NCBI RefSeq assembly: GCF_003308995.1
Contig: NZ_QFFJ01000002.1
Span: 1,488,001 to 1,552,000 of the forward strand
Source: Chitinophaga flava
Lineage (GTDB): Bacteria; Bacteroidota; Bacteroidia; Chitinophagales; Chitinophagaceae
Reading direction: 5' to 3'
Length of the DNA: 64,000 nt
Positions 27,201 to 34,421 of the stretch are shown one piece after another. The position numbers were made by a program, and so were the translations under genes. The first letter of the stretch is position 1. Each line of letters begins with the position of its first letter. The notes under the pieces were generated by a model, which saw only the letters and a program-made list of their open reading frames with translations, did not search any database and was not told the origin of the DNA.

Positions 27201-29625
27201 CAATGCTGCAGGTGGTGATGGGGTTTATCAGTACAGCATGAGCAACGACAATTGGTCCACATCCCGTACGTATAGCAGCGGTGCTGGTCTTGATGCCGGC
27301 GTGTATGCGTTGAAGGTAACAGATGGACGCGGTTGCAGCCTTATCTATAACAACAAACTCACACTGACAGCTCCACCTGCTGCAGTCAGCTTTTCAGCCA
27401 CGCTTTCAGATTATAATGGTCATAATATTTCCTGTGCGGGCGGTGACAATGGTACCGCGCAGATAACCGCTACCGGTGGTAATGGTGCCACTTACAGTGG
27501 TTACACCTATGCACTGGATAACGGTATTTTTAGTAGTGATCCCTTGCTCACCGGTATCAAAGCAGGCCAGCATACGCTAAAGGTGCTGGATGGCCGTGGT
27601 TGTGTTACATCGCAGAGTTATACCTTTACCGAATCCGCTCAGGCGCTGAGTGTGCAGTTGGTAAGTAAGCGGGACGTACCCTGCGCAACGGCTGCTACAG
27701 GTATGATCACCGTGGCGGGTAGTGGCGGCACTGGCACTCTCCAGTACAGTATAGACAACACCAACTGGAGTTCCAGCCCAGTGTTTACCGGACTGACGGT
27801 CGGAGATTATATTGTTACGGTTAGAGATGCCAATACTTGTGGTATCAGTTTGCCGGTGAAAGTGGTCTCTCTGAATACGCCTATTGTGATTGATAATATC
27901 GCCCGTCAGGATATCGTTTGTTTTGGTACGGCAGGAGCCATCCAGGTGCAGTCCCATGGCGGCACTGGCAGTCTGGTGAATGAATACGCCCTGAACGGTG
28001 GCGCCTATACGTCTTTTAATAATAACACTCCGCTGGGAGCGGGTAATTATACGATAAGGGTGAAAGATGCCGCTGGTTGTTATTCTCCGGAAAGTGCTGT
28101 GTTTAGTATTACAGCACCGGCAGCGGCTTTGAATGCAACTGTTAGCACATCCGATTATCATGGTATGCAGGTATCCTGTTATGGCCTGACTGATGGGGAA
28201 ATTAACCTGGCTACCAGCGGTGGCAATGGCGGCAGCTATCAGGGGTATCAATACAGTGTTAACGGTGGCGCTTACACGAATAGAGCTCAGTACAAAAACA
28301 TAGGCGCCGGTAATTATATCTTCAAAGTCCGGGATGGACGTGGTTGTGAAATCACTAAAAATGTTGTCTTACAACAACCCACAGCACCGCTGTCACTGGT
28401 GATTTCCGACATCACGCATTTGCCCTGTGGTGGCAGTCCTACCGGTGAAATCACCTTGCAGGCTGCAGGTGGTACTTTACCTTATCAGTATACACTCAAC
28501 AACGAAGCGGCACAGACGAATACCGTATTTACAGCATTGCCGGCTGGTGACTATTCCCTTCAGGTAAAAGACGTGAATGGCTGCGCCGCATCAGCTACGG
28601 CGGCTGTAACGGCTATGTTTCCACCTGTAACCGCTGATGCTACGGTAACGCCCATACGGTGTTATGGAGAAGCCAGCGGAGCGATACTGTTACAAACAAC
28701 CGGTGGTGATGGCAGTTACAGTTACCAGTGGAGCGGCACCGGACTGAATGGTGCGCAGGTGCAACAGCTCAAAGCCGGCAGCTACACCGTGAAAATTACA
28801 GATGGCAAGGGTTGCAGCCAGTCCTATAGTTATAACATAACTCAGCCGCCGGTACTCGCCATGACCGTGGCCGGCTCACAAATATGTGATGGCATCGATG
28901 ATGGCACCATCACCACCACTGTTCAAGGTGGCGCTACTCCTTACCAATATGTACTGGGCAGCGGTACCTGGGGTAGTGACAATGCCTTCGGCAACCTCAC
29001 TGCCGGCGACTATACTGTGAAGGTACAAGATGCAAATGGTTGCAGTGTTAGTCAGCAGACCGCCATTACCAAACGCAATGTTAAGCCGGATGTCAACTTC
29101 CTGGTGGCCTCCCGCAAAAACGCCTACGATACGCTGGTTATCAAGGAAATCAGCCTGCCGGCGCCAGACTTCGTCAGCTGGACCTTCGATCCGCAGGCCA
29201 TCCTGCTGGGCTATGACAGAGGCACGCCGCTGATAAAATTCACTAGTCCGGGTACCTATTGGGTGGAGATGCAGGGGTCCTTCGGCGAATGCAGTTATAA
29301 AGTACGCAAAGACATCCAGATCAGCGCCTACGATCCGTTGGCGGGCCCGTCCAACAGTCTGCCGGTACGTGTAATAGATACCTTGATACTATCACCCAAC
29401 CCCAATGACGGTAACTTCCACCTCCAGATTAAAATGAGCCGCAGGCAACAGGTGATCGTATCGGTGTTTGACCTGAATGGCAGGGTGCTGGCCAAACAAC
29501 AGTATAGCCCCGCTTTGGTGATAGACTCCCAATGGGCACTGGGGAACGCTAATGCAGGCATCTATATTCTGCGGGTGGTGGCCGAAAATGAAAGCAGGGA
29601 TATCCGGTTTATGATCAGCCGCTAA
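24226..29625 (+). CDS. Giant SprB-repeat surface adhesin with T9SS sorting domain
   Basis: 1,799 residues from the ATG at 24226 (the TTG at 24220 is in frame but adds only two residues). A signal peptide (KKCLYLVSWLCLELLSCISGYGQ) is followed by about 360 residues without a recognised fold, then about fifteen SprB-type repeats of 75-90 residues. Each repeat opens with Cys and a Gly/Asp-rich turn (SCFGGSDGKITVLGAGG, ISCNGAADGKITVLATGG, VSCYGLTDGEINLATSGG) and closes with LxAGxYTVxVxDxxGC. The C-terminus is a T9SS sorting domain (LSPNPNDGNFHLQI, NANAGIYILRVV). SprB of Flavobacterium is a mobile surface adhesin used for gliding. This protein is much shorter than SprB (about 6,500 residues) and is paired with a different barrel protein, so gliding, adhesion or prey contact are all possible. 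Confidence 0.9.
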   Translation: MKKCLYLVSWLCLELLSCISGYGQYTTSFELPQPVRFFLSLPDNGSNLGTVRWYSDLDPAYNGFLGVINQGPGYMLSGYTKYSPGLIITSDLGVGVLGEFDAYPVDSRWYNRDGAFPPAFFSFNIGFPTQAVYEMIAPRDPVPSQSNTSNQICANEGLGLESRNNWRLFEYLGYCSPYTSWEFSVGNTNVWTEFYRCPSAYYCGFDPLVWVPSVKTAPVNVRFRCRVVAVYSDITYYSPYSNPTNFYTFLPPPPKVDVSRIQVTRTCKGLNTARIIVPSGAVSSNFANMRWMLRPGNVTQPCDPGLGGGTGSNCGDIVDWSNGVMPVTGVIDIKNIAKGVYTLWVINESGSAGNCYKPIQIEIKEYDALTVSSNDTQLTPVSCFGGSDGKITVLGAGGAGDSTGYFFTLRNSTGIVKAEQHGTGNTITWTGLPKGTYVAEVRDGLCGAVQSAPINITEPAQVKGTVLPTAPTCTSPGNGSITVVPDPGIVNYKYNLYKDGTLIQQTGGIPFSNYTFSGLNGGNYTVEILNNDKLSCPGWSTAITLDMVPSLTLSMDARNMVTCAGGNDGSLQYTAAGGSGGYIFTLTKSGGSPVSNSNGIFSALTAGSYTIKVQNSVPGCNDVLTQTVTIAEPLPLQVSLQKTDITCNGARDGMVKATAGGGSGFYQYKWEQLKGGVWVTDPFWYDTDIKIDALAPGTYRVTVSDSKSANCSVLSNTVTITELPALQSGGVTIKEATCLADGAAVTLSASGGDNIYTYAWTLDGTNYITFTSGTALHTAGTYYFRIKDGKGCTLELPDAYNVALPATALAFTTQLSSYNGFNISCNGAADGKITVLATGGNGGAYTGYQYKLDNGAYQSGNVFSNLGPGTYGISVKDARGCVVTGSVTLVQPSLRINATHQNIDCYGLATGSITTSIQGGAAPYQLYVNGALMAATTISNLAQGSYALHVTDANGCTKDTSIVVDYLYPALDITTATVADIRCFGTQGSVALNAAGGDGVYQYSMSNDNWSTSRTYSSGAGLDAGVYALKVTDGRGCSLIYNNKLTLTAPPAAVSFSATLSDYNGHNISCAGGDNGTAQITATGGNGATYSGYTYALDNGIFSSDPLLTGIKAGQHTLKVLDGRGCVTSQSYTFTESAQALSVQLVSKRDVPCATAATGMITVAGSGGTGTLQYSIDNTNWSSSPVFTGLTVGDYIVTVRDANTCGISLPVKVVSLNTPIVIDNIARQDIVCFGTAGAIQVQSHGGTGSLVNEYALNGGAYTSFNNNTPLGAGNYTIRVKDAAGCYSPESAVFSITAPAAALNATVSTSDYHGMQVSCYGLTDGEINLATSGGNGGSYQGYQYSVNGGAYTNRAQYKNIGAGNYIFKVRDGRGCEITKNVVLQQPTAPLSLVISDITHLPCGGSPTGEITLQAAGGTLPYQYTLNNEAAQTNTVFTALPAGDYSLQVKDVNGCAASATAAVTAMFPPVTADATVTPIRCYGEASGAILLQTTGGDGSYSYQWSGTGLNGAQVQQLKAGSYTVKITDGKGCSQSYSYNITQPPVLAMTVAGSQICDGIDDGTITTTVQGGATPYQYVLGSGTWGSDNAFGNLTAGDYTVKVQDANGCSVSQQTAITKRNVKPDVNFLVASRKNAYDTLVIKEISLPAPDFVSWTFDPQAILLGYDRGTPLIKFTSPGTYWVEMQGSFGECSYKVRKDIQISAYDPLAGPSNSLPVRVIDTLILSPNPNDGNFHLQIKMSRRQQVIVSVFDLNGRVLAKQQYSPALVIDSQWALGNANAGIYILRVVAENESRDIRFMISR
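25354..29060 (+). repeat. Array of about fifteen SprB-type repeats within the adhesin gene
   Basis: Degenerate coding repeats of roughly 225-270 bp, each encoding one Cys-started module of an Ig-like or PKD-like fold. Counted starts are CFGG, CTSP, CAGG, CNGA, CLAD, CNGA, CYGL, CFGT, CAGG, CATA, CFGT, CYGL, CGGS, CYGE and CDGI. They differ enough at DNA level that recent duplication is not obvious. Confidence 0.8.
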
Positions 29626-29646
29626 TATTTATTGAGAAATATTTTT
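29624..29646 (+). terminator. Possible weak terminator of the adhesin operon
   Basis: AATATTT (29624-29630) pairs with AAATATT (29637-29643) and is followed by TTTT. The stem overlaps the stop codon and is pure A/T. Its U-tract merges into the -33 box of the tRNA promoter. Confidence 0.35.
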
Positions 29647-29674
29647 GTGGTTTAAAATTTCTTACATACCTTTG
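29644..29674 (+). promoter_or_regulatory. Promoter of tRNA-Ser
   Basis: TTTG (29644-29647), 19 bp, then TACCTTTG (29667-29674): an exact match to the Bacteroidota TTTG-N19-TAnnTTTG promoter. It ends 10 bp before the tRNA. Confidence 0.8.
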
Positions 29675-29684
29675 CGCTCCACTT

Positions 29685-29769
29685 GGAGAGTTGGCAGAGC
29701 GGTCGATTGCGGCAGTCTTGAAAACTGTTGACTGTAACAGGTCCCGGGGTTCGAATCCCTGACTCTCCG
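29685..29769 (+). tRNA. tRNA-Ser (anticodon TGA)
   Basis: 85 nt. The acceptor arm GGAGAGT (29685-29691) pairs with ACTCTCC (29762-29768), followed by discriminator G. The anticodon stem GCAGT/ACTGT encloses loop CTTGAAA, so the anticodon is TGA. A long variable arm and the T arm with GGTTCGAATCC are present, as expected for a class II tRNA-Ser. CCA is not encoded. It has its own consensus promoter and terminator. The DNA after it is AT-rich and accessory in character. Confidence 0.96.
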
Positions 29770-29783
29770 CAGAAAAGTAAAAA

Positions 29784-29815
29784 GCCTTCAAATCGTTAGA
29801 TTTGAAGGCTTTTTT
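29784..29815 (+). terminator. Terminator of tRNA-Ser
   Basis: Perfect 11-bp stem GCCTTCAAATC / GATTTGAAGGC (29784-29794 and 29799-29809), 4-nt loop, then TTTTTT. The leading A-run makes it usable in both directions, so it could also end the leftward membrane-protein gene. Confidence 0.92.
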
Positions 29816-29864
29816 AGTTCGAAGAATTTTGCCTCCTGTGCCCTATAAATTAATTGTCAATTAT

Positions 29865-30308
29865 TTACAGGGTCGAAATGCCCTTGTTTTTCCCCTTTTT
29901 TATTGCCTTCGACATTAAATTGAATCCCACACTTTGTATTATTGCACCCAATAAAAGCCAGCAAAAGAAATATATCCCCATTTCAAACGTAAACATAAAA
30001 TAGAAAGACGGACTAAACTGATAGACACAAACTGCAGTAAAAATTATCATTGTCAAAATAGCAAATGTCAATGCATACAGTATTAAGCGGCTTCGGGACT
30101 GATCACTTTTGAAGTAAATAAAGTTTAATACAAAGGAGCCAATTATATAAGAGACAGGGAGTATCAAATAGTAGTCTCCCCCAGCTATCATAAACCGACC
30201 AGCCGGCCTATGAAATGGGAAATAGTTATAAAATACACGATACAGGAAAAAGAATAACACAATTTCCACTATGCTCGTAAGGATAGTATTTAAAATAGGC
30301 TTTTTCAT
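29865..30308 (-). CDS. Small four-helix membrane protein, candidate immunity protein
   Basis: 147 residues with four hydrophobic segments (about residues 8-28, 43-65, 76-98 and 103-127) and a basic C-terminus. No conserved family motif is recognised. Its ATG overlaps the stop of the upstream gene by 4 bp (ATGA arrangement), so the two are translationally coupled. Because the upstream gene looks like a cysteine peptidoglycan or peptide hydrolase, and small multi-pass proteins are a common form of immunity partner, this gene may encode protection against that enzyme. That is inference from arrangement only. The base composition is more AT-rich than in the flanking housekeeping genes. Confidence 0.7.
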   Translation of the reverse strand: MKKPILNTILTSIVEIVLFFFLYRVFYNYFPFHRPAGRFMIAGGDYYLILPVSYIIGSFVLNFIYFKSDQSRSRLILYALTFAILTMIIFTAVCVYQFSPSFYFMFTFEMGIYFFCWLLLGAIIQSVGFNLMSKAIKKGKNKGISTL

Positions 30309-30991
30309 TTGACTAATCTAAAAAATTTCCATTCGGGAATACTTACATATCTGTCCGCTGTTACTCCCCATCCGCATCTTTCCTCTCCCTGTTCACCTGT
30401 ACTATGACCAGCACCACGGGAACAAAATGACAAATTTCCAAAAATGCTTTTACTATCGTCGACGCTCGTTACAATTTCTACGTGTTCACCTTCTTTATAT
30501 GTACATACATCTCCTCTTTTTACTCCTTTATCCTTATCTACCAAGTGAAATCCGTTTACCCTTCCCATCCAGAAATCTTTAGCAGAACGATATTTACCGT
30601 TAACACTGGTAAATCCGCAATAAAACATACAATCACCCACAAACACACTACAGGTATACGCTTCTGCGTCGCCGCCGCCCCAATAAACCGGATATAAACG
30701 CGAAGGCCATCTAAAATACGCTGATTTCAATTTTTGATAATCCTTCGGCCCGATACTCGTTTCCTTTAAATGCGCACTTTCAATAAGGAAACGTTTCTGA
30801 TTTTGTGACAGGTTATTCCAATCTGACCAGGAACTAAACCGTATTGGCTTTGCTGTAGCACCAGCCAGAGTTCCATTAGGTGAAAAGAACCAGGGTTGCT
30901 TTTTTTTCTGGAATCTTGTGTAGTTGTCCATTATTTCGGGTTGCTTTGCCAAGTACTCTGCTGCCTCTGCCAAATTGTTGAAATGGGGCAT
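30305..30991 (-). CDS. Putative NlpC/P60- or CHAP-like cysteine hydrolase, candidate toxin
   Basis: 228 residues without signal peptide or membrane helix. The segment AYTCSVFVGDCMFYCGF resembles the nucleophile helix of NlpC/P60 and CHAP amidases (CNxFVxD-like). About 45-50 residues later, RGDVCTYKEGEHVEIVTSV resembles the strand carrying the catalytic His (GDVxxY...HVxIV). A Gly- and Cys-rich stretch (FCSRGAGHSTGEQG) follows. The N-terminal 80 residues look like an unrelated helical region. Such domains cut peptidoglycan cross-links or serve as effectors of interbacterial secretion systems; lack of a signal peptide would fit delivery by a contact-dependent machine. The 4-bp overlap with a membrane-protein gene suits a toxin/immunity pair. 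The fold call rests on motif reading only. Confidence 0.55.
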   Translation of the reverse strand: MPHFNNLAEAAEYLAKQPEIMDNYTRFQKKKQPWFFSPNGTLAGATAKPIRFSSWSDWNNLSQNQKRFLIESAHLKETSIGPKDYQKLKSAYFRWPSRLYPVYWGGGDAEAYTCSVFVGDCMFYCGFTSVNGKYRSAKDFWMGRVNGFHLVDKDKGVKRGDVCTYKEGEHVEIVTSVDDSKSIFGNLSFCSRGAGHSTGEQGEERCGWGVTADRYVSIPEWKFFRLVK

Positions 30992-31467
30992 AATATCAGT
31001 TATTCTATGACGGATTTGGGTTACTTAAATATACTGTTTTTTTCTTTACCGGATATCGTTAAAAACACTCCAATTGTGGGAGGCACTATTGCTATGCCAT
31101 CCCCAATTTTGATATTATACTAACATTTTGTAGGGTATTTCACTTAAAACTAGACCCTGGGTTTTCTTTCCAATATTTTTCAATAAATACCGATATGGCG
31201 GTCAGGTCATGGGCAAAAAGTGTCGATTCAAGTAATTTATACCTCCTGATCATTTATACTATTCCTCAAACAAGATACTGACCCGAATCGGCGGCTGCGT
31301 CTGGAACGACTGTTCAACAACAAATTATTGATGGAAAACGTGAATCACAGGTCTTCTCTATTTCGACGGAAATAACCCCTAAATTGTCGTTTCTACACTG
31401 CATCAAATTCTGTAAGGAATTCCATCTTTGTATTGTCAATAAAATTTGAACTGGATCTGATTGGCGT
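30992..31467. other. Non-coding region in the accessory islet
   Basis: These 476 bp lie between divergent genes and hold no convincing gene. A 42-codon open stretch around 31252-31377 encodes an Arg/Leu-rich tail (DPNRRLRLERLFNNKLLMEN) without its own start. It is locally GC-richer than its surroundings and may be the remnant of a deleted gene. Promoters of both flanking genes should be here, but I see no consensus match. Confidence 0.45.
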
Positions 31468-32340
31468 ATGAAAAATCTATTCAAAACATATGATTTCCTT
31501 CAATTAATAATACTAATTTCAATCGTTATGTCTACAACATTTCAATCTTACGGACAAGACATCAAGCCTTCTGAAAATGGCTATGCACCTGTCAATGGCA
31601 TCAAAGTTTATTACGAAGTGTATGGCGAGGGTCAGCCTATTGTTTTATTACATGGTGCTTATATGACAATAGATTTGAACTGGGGCCAGATAATCCCTGA
31701 GCTATCAAAATCAAGAAAAGTAATTGCTATTGAACTGCAGGGGCATGGACATACACCGTTTTCAGATAGGAAATTATCTCTTGATACCCTGGCTAGTGAT
31801 GTAGAAGAAGTAATGGATTACCTGAAAATTGACAGTGCGGATATAGTAGGATATAGTTTTGGCGGCAAAGTGGCTTACCAGTTCGCTATACAAAGCCCGA
31901 AACGGCTAAAAAAATTAGTTATCATTTCTTCTTCTTATAAGAGTAGTGGTTGGGAACCCGAGGTAATCAATGCGTTTAAAAATATGAAGCCTGAGCTTTT
32001 TACGAACACGCCTATGAAAGCCGCATACGATGCAGTAGCACCTGATAAAACAAAATGGACAAAGTTCTTAGAGCAGATGATTGCTTCAGGTGCGACGCCA
32101 TTCGACCTGGGTGACTCCAATATTTCGAAAATTGCTGCACCGGTATTGATCATAGCCGGTGACAATGATGGCCTGGATAAAATTGAATTGATAAAAACCT
32201 ATAAATTATTAGGAGGTGCTGTTACTGCAGATTTTGGTGCAATGCCCAAATCGCAATTGGCCATTGTTCCTGGACAAGGACATGTTAGCCTAATGAAGCA
32301 GACGACAATAATTTTGACCTACTTAAACAGTTTTTTGTAA
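31468..32340 (+). CDS. Exported alpha/beta-hydrolase
   Basis: 290 residues. A signal peptide (about 1-30, ending FQSYGQ) is followed by an alpha/beta-hydrolase fold. The oxyanion-loop HGAYM follows strand 3, the nucleophile elbow is GYSFGG (Ser), the acid is probably the Asp in IIAGDNDGLD, and the His is in VPGQGHVSL. The cap domain is short. The family includes esterases, lactonases, haloperoxidase-like and acyl hydrolases; the substrate cannot be predicted. The export signal means it acts in the periplasm or outside. Codon use is AT-rich like the rest of the islet. A clear terminator follows. Confidence 0.9.
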   Translation: MKNLFKTYDFLQLIILISIVMSTTFQSYGQDIKPSENGYAPVNGIKVYYEVYGEGQPIVLLHGAYMTIDLNWGQIIPELSKSRKVIAIELQGHGHTPFSDRKLSLDTLASDVEEVMDYLKIDSADIVGYSFGGKVAYQFAIQSPKRLKKLVIISSSYKSSGWEPEVINAFKNMKPELFTNTPMKAAYDAVAPDKTKWTKFLEQMIASGATPFDLGDSNISKIAAPVLIIAGDNDGLDKIELIKTYKLLGGAVTADFGAMPKSQLAIVPGQGHVSLMKQTTIILTYLNSFL

Positions 32341-32365
32341 AAAAACTAAAGGATCTGCATATCTC

Positions 32366-32403
32366 GAAGAAACCCCACACATTGTGCGGGTTTCTTCTTT
32401 TTT
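32366..32403 (+). terminator. Terminator of the alpha/beta-hydrolase gene
   Basis: GAAGAAACCC (32366-32375) pairs with GGGTTTCTTC (32388-32397), with further partial pairing in the loop, and is followed by TTTTTT. Confidence 0.88.
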
Positions 32404-32411
32404 AGCCGGGT

Positions 32412-32786
32412 TCAACCCCTTTTAGCGTCTGCATTATCAGCTCGCGGCAGATGAACCGTAAGGCTATGTTCGGATGACTCTTCACAATGGTAGCAGAGAT
32501 AGCCGGCGCATGCCTGCGCATGATGCCACCAGATCGTTTCCCAGGGAATATTATCCGGGTTAAAACTGATAGGCGATGCATAAAATATTTGTGTTGCTAC
32601 AGGGGTGCAGGCTATAATCCGCCACAGTTCTTCATCTGATCTGACTGAAAAAATAATGAAGTAAGTCTGTGATGATGGTATAGTACGCTGCATTACCACT
32701 TGTTGCTGATGTATTTGATAGCGATCATCTGCCTTCCTGAAAAAGGCAATCACAAAATGAGGTTGCTTAAAATCGAAATTTCTCAT
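32412..32786 (-). CDS. Small hypothetical protein downstream of the exporter gene
   Basis: 124 residues from the ATG at 32786, which lies 17 bp after the exporter stop, so it may be cotranscribed. The sequence contains HFVIAFFRKADDRYQIHQQQ, TYFIIFSVRSDEELWRII and a His/Cys-rich end (WWHHAQACAGYLCYHCEE). No signal peptide or membrane helix is present, and no family is recognised. The frame extends upstream over the exporter's 3' end, but those residues are unlikely to be used. The tail with spaced Cys and His could bind metal, though this is weak. It might also be a chance frame. Confidence 0.45.
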   Translation of the reverse strand: MRNFDFKQPHFVIAFFRKADDRYQIHQQQVVMQRTIPSSQTYFIIFSVRSDEELWRIIACTPVATQIFYASPISFNPDNIPWETIWWHHAQACAGYLCYHCEESSEHSLTVHLPRADNADAKRG

Positions 32787-32803
32787 CTTCCAGTATTTAA
32801 GAA

Positions 32804-34372
32804 TCAATGTACATCTGCCACTATTGCTTTCTTTTTGTTCTTTATCAGTAAGACAAATGGAGCGCATACCAGAAATAATAAGCCAATGGTCGTATATACG
32901 TCCATGTATGATAACAAGGTGGCCTGCTTGTTCACAATGGTATCCATCAGTTTATAACTATTTTTCCATGCCATATCATGCGTGAATCCTTTGGATAAAA
33001 AAGAGGTATGTATATGGTGCAATCGGTCAGATACTACGGGATCGGCTATATGAAGATGGCTGACGAGATCTGTACGATGTACAGCGTTGCGTCGGGTAAT
33101 ATAGGTGGTGATGATAGCGATACCAAAGGAGCCGCCCAATTGTCGCAGCATGCCGGTGAATGCCGCGCCATCCGCAATTTCATGTGTCTTTAATGTGGAG
33201 AAGGCAATAGCACTCACAGAGAGCAGTATCATATTCAGTCCGAAATACCGGAATACCAACACAAAGAAGAATACGTTGAAACCCGTATCCGGCGTAAGTA
33301 TCTTCGAGCTCATGTAACAGTTGCCGAAGAAAAGTATCATGCCGGCAAACATCACATACTGTGGCTTGATACCGGATTTCAATAATCGGGTGGTAAGTGG
33401 AAAAATCAAGAGGCTCGATAACGAGGTAGTACATACCAGCAAACCTGCATCTGTAGCAGGCCATCCCAGCTGCGACTGTGTGAACAACGGTACAATGAAA
33501 GTAGAACCATAAGAGCCAAAACCATAAATGAAAGAGAACAAAGTGCCTGCTGCCAGCGTACCATTTTTTAATACACGCAGCGCCACAATAGGGTGATCAT
33601 ATGTCCACTCTCGCCAGATGAAGAAAAACATGCCCATGCCCGCCACTACCGATAATATCGTAATGAGCTGGCTGCTGAACCAGTCTTCTTCCTGCCCTTT
33701 CTCCAGCACAAACTGCAACGCGCCTACTGCAACCGCGAGCAATAGGATGCCCATCCAGTCTACTTGTCTGGCGGACATCTTATTGCCATATTGCGGTGAG
33801 CGTACAAATTGCAGGGTAAGTAAAGCCGCAAGAATACCAAGTGGTATATTAATGTAAAAAATATAAGGCCAGCTATAGTTATCGATGATATAACCACCGA
33901 TTAATGGACCCATAGCAGGACCTATAATAACTCCCATCATGTAGATGGCGTGCGCCTGTCCTCTTTTTTCGATGGGATACGATTCTGTGATAATAGTCTG
34001 GGAAGTGGCCAGCAACGCACCTCCGCCCATACCCTGGAAGAAGCGGAAGACAGCGAGAGTCCAGATATCGTTGGCCTGGCCGCAGAGCAGCGAGCATGCA
34101 GTGAAGATGAGGATGGAGCCGGCAAAATAATTCCGTCGTCCAAACTGCCGTGATAGCCAACTGGTCATAGGTATGATGATCACGTTGCCGATACCATAGG
34201 CCGTTACTACCCAGCTTACTTCTGATAATGTTGCCCCCATGTTGCCCTGCAGATCATTCAGCGCTACATTCACGATAGTAGTATCCAGCAGTTCAAGTAT
34301 AGAGCAAAGCATGGCCACCAGCGTGATCACCACTCTTCTGTAGCCGTATTCTGTCATGGAGTCTGTGTACAT
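32804..34372 (-). CDS. DHA2-family multidrug exporter (EmrB/QacA type)
   Basis: About 522 residues with fourteen predicted membrane helices. Family motifs are clear: LLDTTIVNVALNDLQGNMGA (motif D1), WLSRQFGRRNYF (motif A), the helix-4 stretch RFFQGMGGGALLA and the helix-5 motif C GVIIGPAMGPLIGGYIID. These mark proton-driven drug exporters of the DHA2 group, usually paired with an EmrA-like adaptor. None is adjacent. The track start at 34393 is a TTG; ATGs at 34372 and 34357 are more likely. The gene is divergent from an AraC regulator with about 50 bp between them, so the regulator probably controls it. Confidence 0.92.
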   Translation of the reverse strand: MYTDSMTEYGYRRVVITLVAMLCSILELLDTTIVNVALNDLQGNMGATLSEVSWVVTAYGIGNVIIIPMTSWLSRQFGRRNYFAGSILIFTACSLLCGQANDIWTLAVFRFFQGMGGGALLATSQTIITESYPIEKRGQAHAIYMMGVIIGPAMGPLIGGYIIDNYSWPYIFYINIPLGILAALLTLQFVRSPQYGNKMSARQVDWMGILLLAVAVGALQFVLEKGQEEDWFSSQLITILSVVAGMGMFFFIWREWTYDHPIVALRVLKNGTLAAGTLFSFIYGFGSYGSTFIVPLFTQSQLGWPATDAGLLVCTTSLSSLLIFPLTTRLLKSGIKPQYVMFAGMILFFGNCYMSSKILTPDTGFNVFFFVLVFRYFGLNMILLSVSAIAFSTLKTHEIADGAAFTGMLRQLGGSFGIAIITTYITRRNAVHRTDLVSHLHIADPVVSDRLHHIHTSFLSKGFTHDMAWKNSYKLMDTIVNKQATLLSYMDVYTTIGLLFLVCAPFVLLIKNKKKAIVADVH

Positions 34373-34421
34373 CTTTGTTGATTTAGATGGCAAAGTTGAA
34401 GCAGTGATAACAGGATATAGT

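Noticed and set aside
25354..29060. CRISPR-like periodicity in the adhesin gene
   Set aside because: The period is 225-270 bp, the repeats are degenerate and in frame, and they encode protein modules.
29685..29769. tRNA-Ser as the attachment site of an integrated element
   Set aside because: I searched by eye for a second copy of the T-arm/acceptor end downstream and for an integrase gene, and found neither. The islet is described by composition only.
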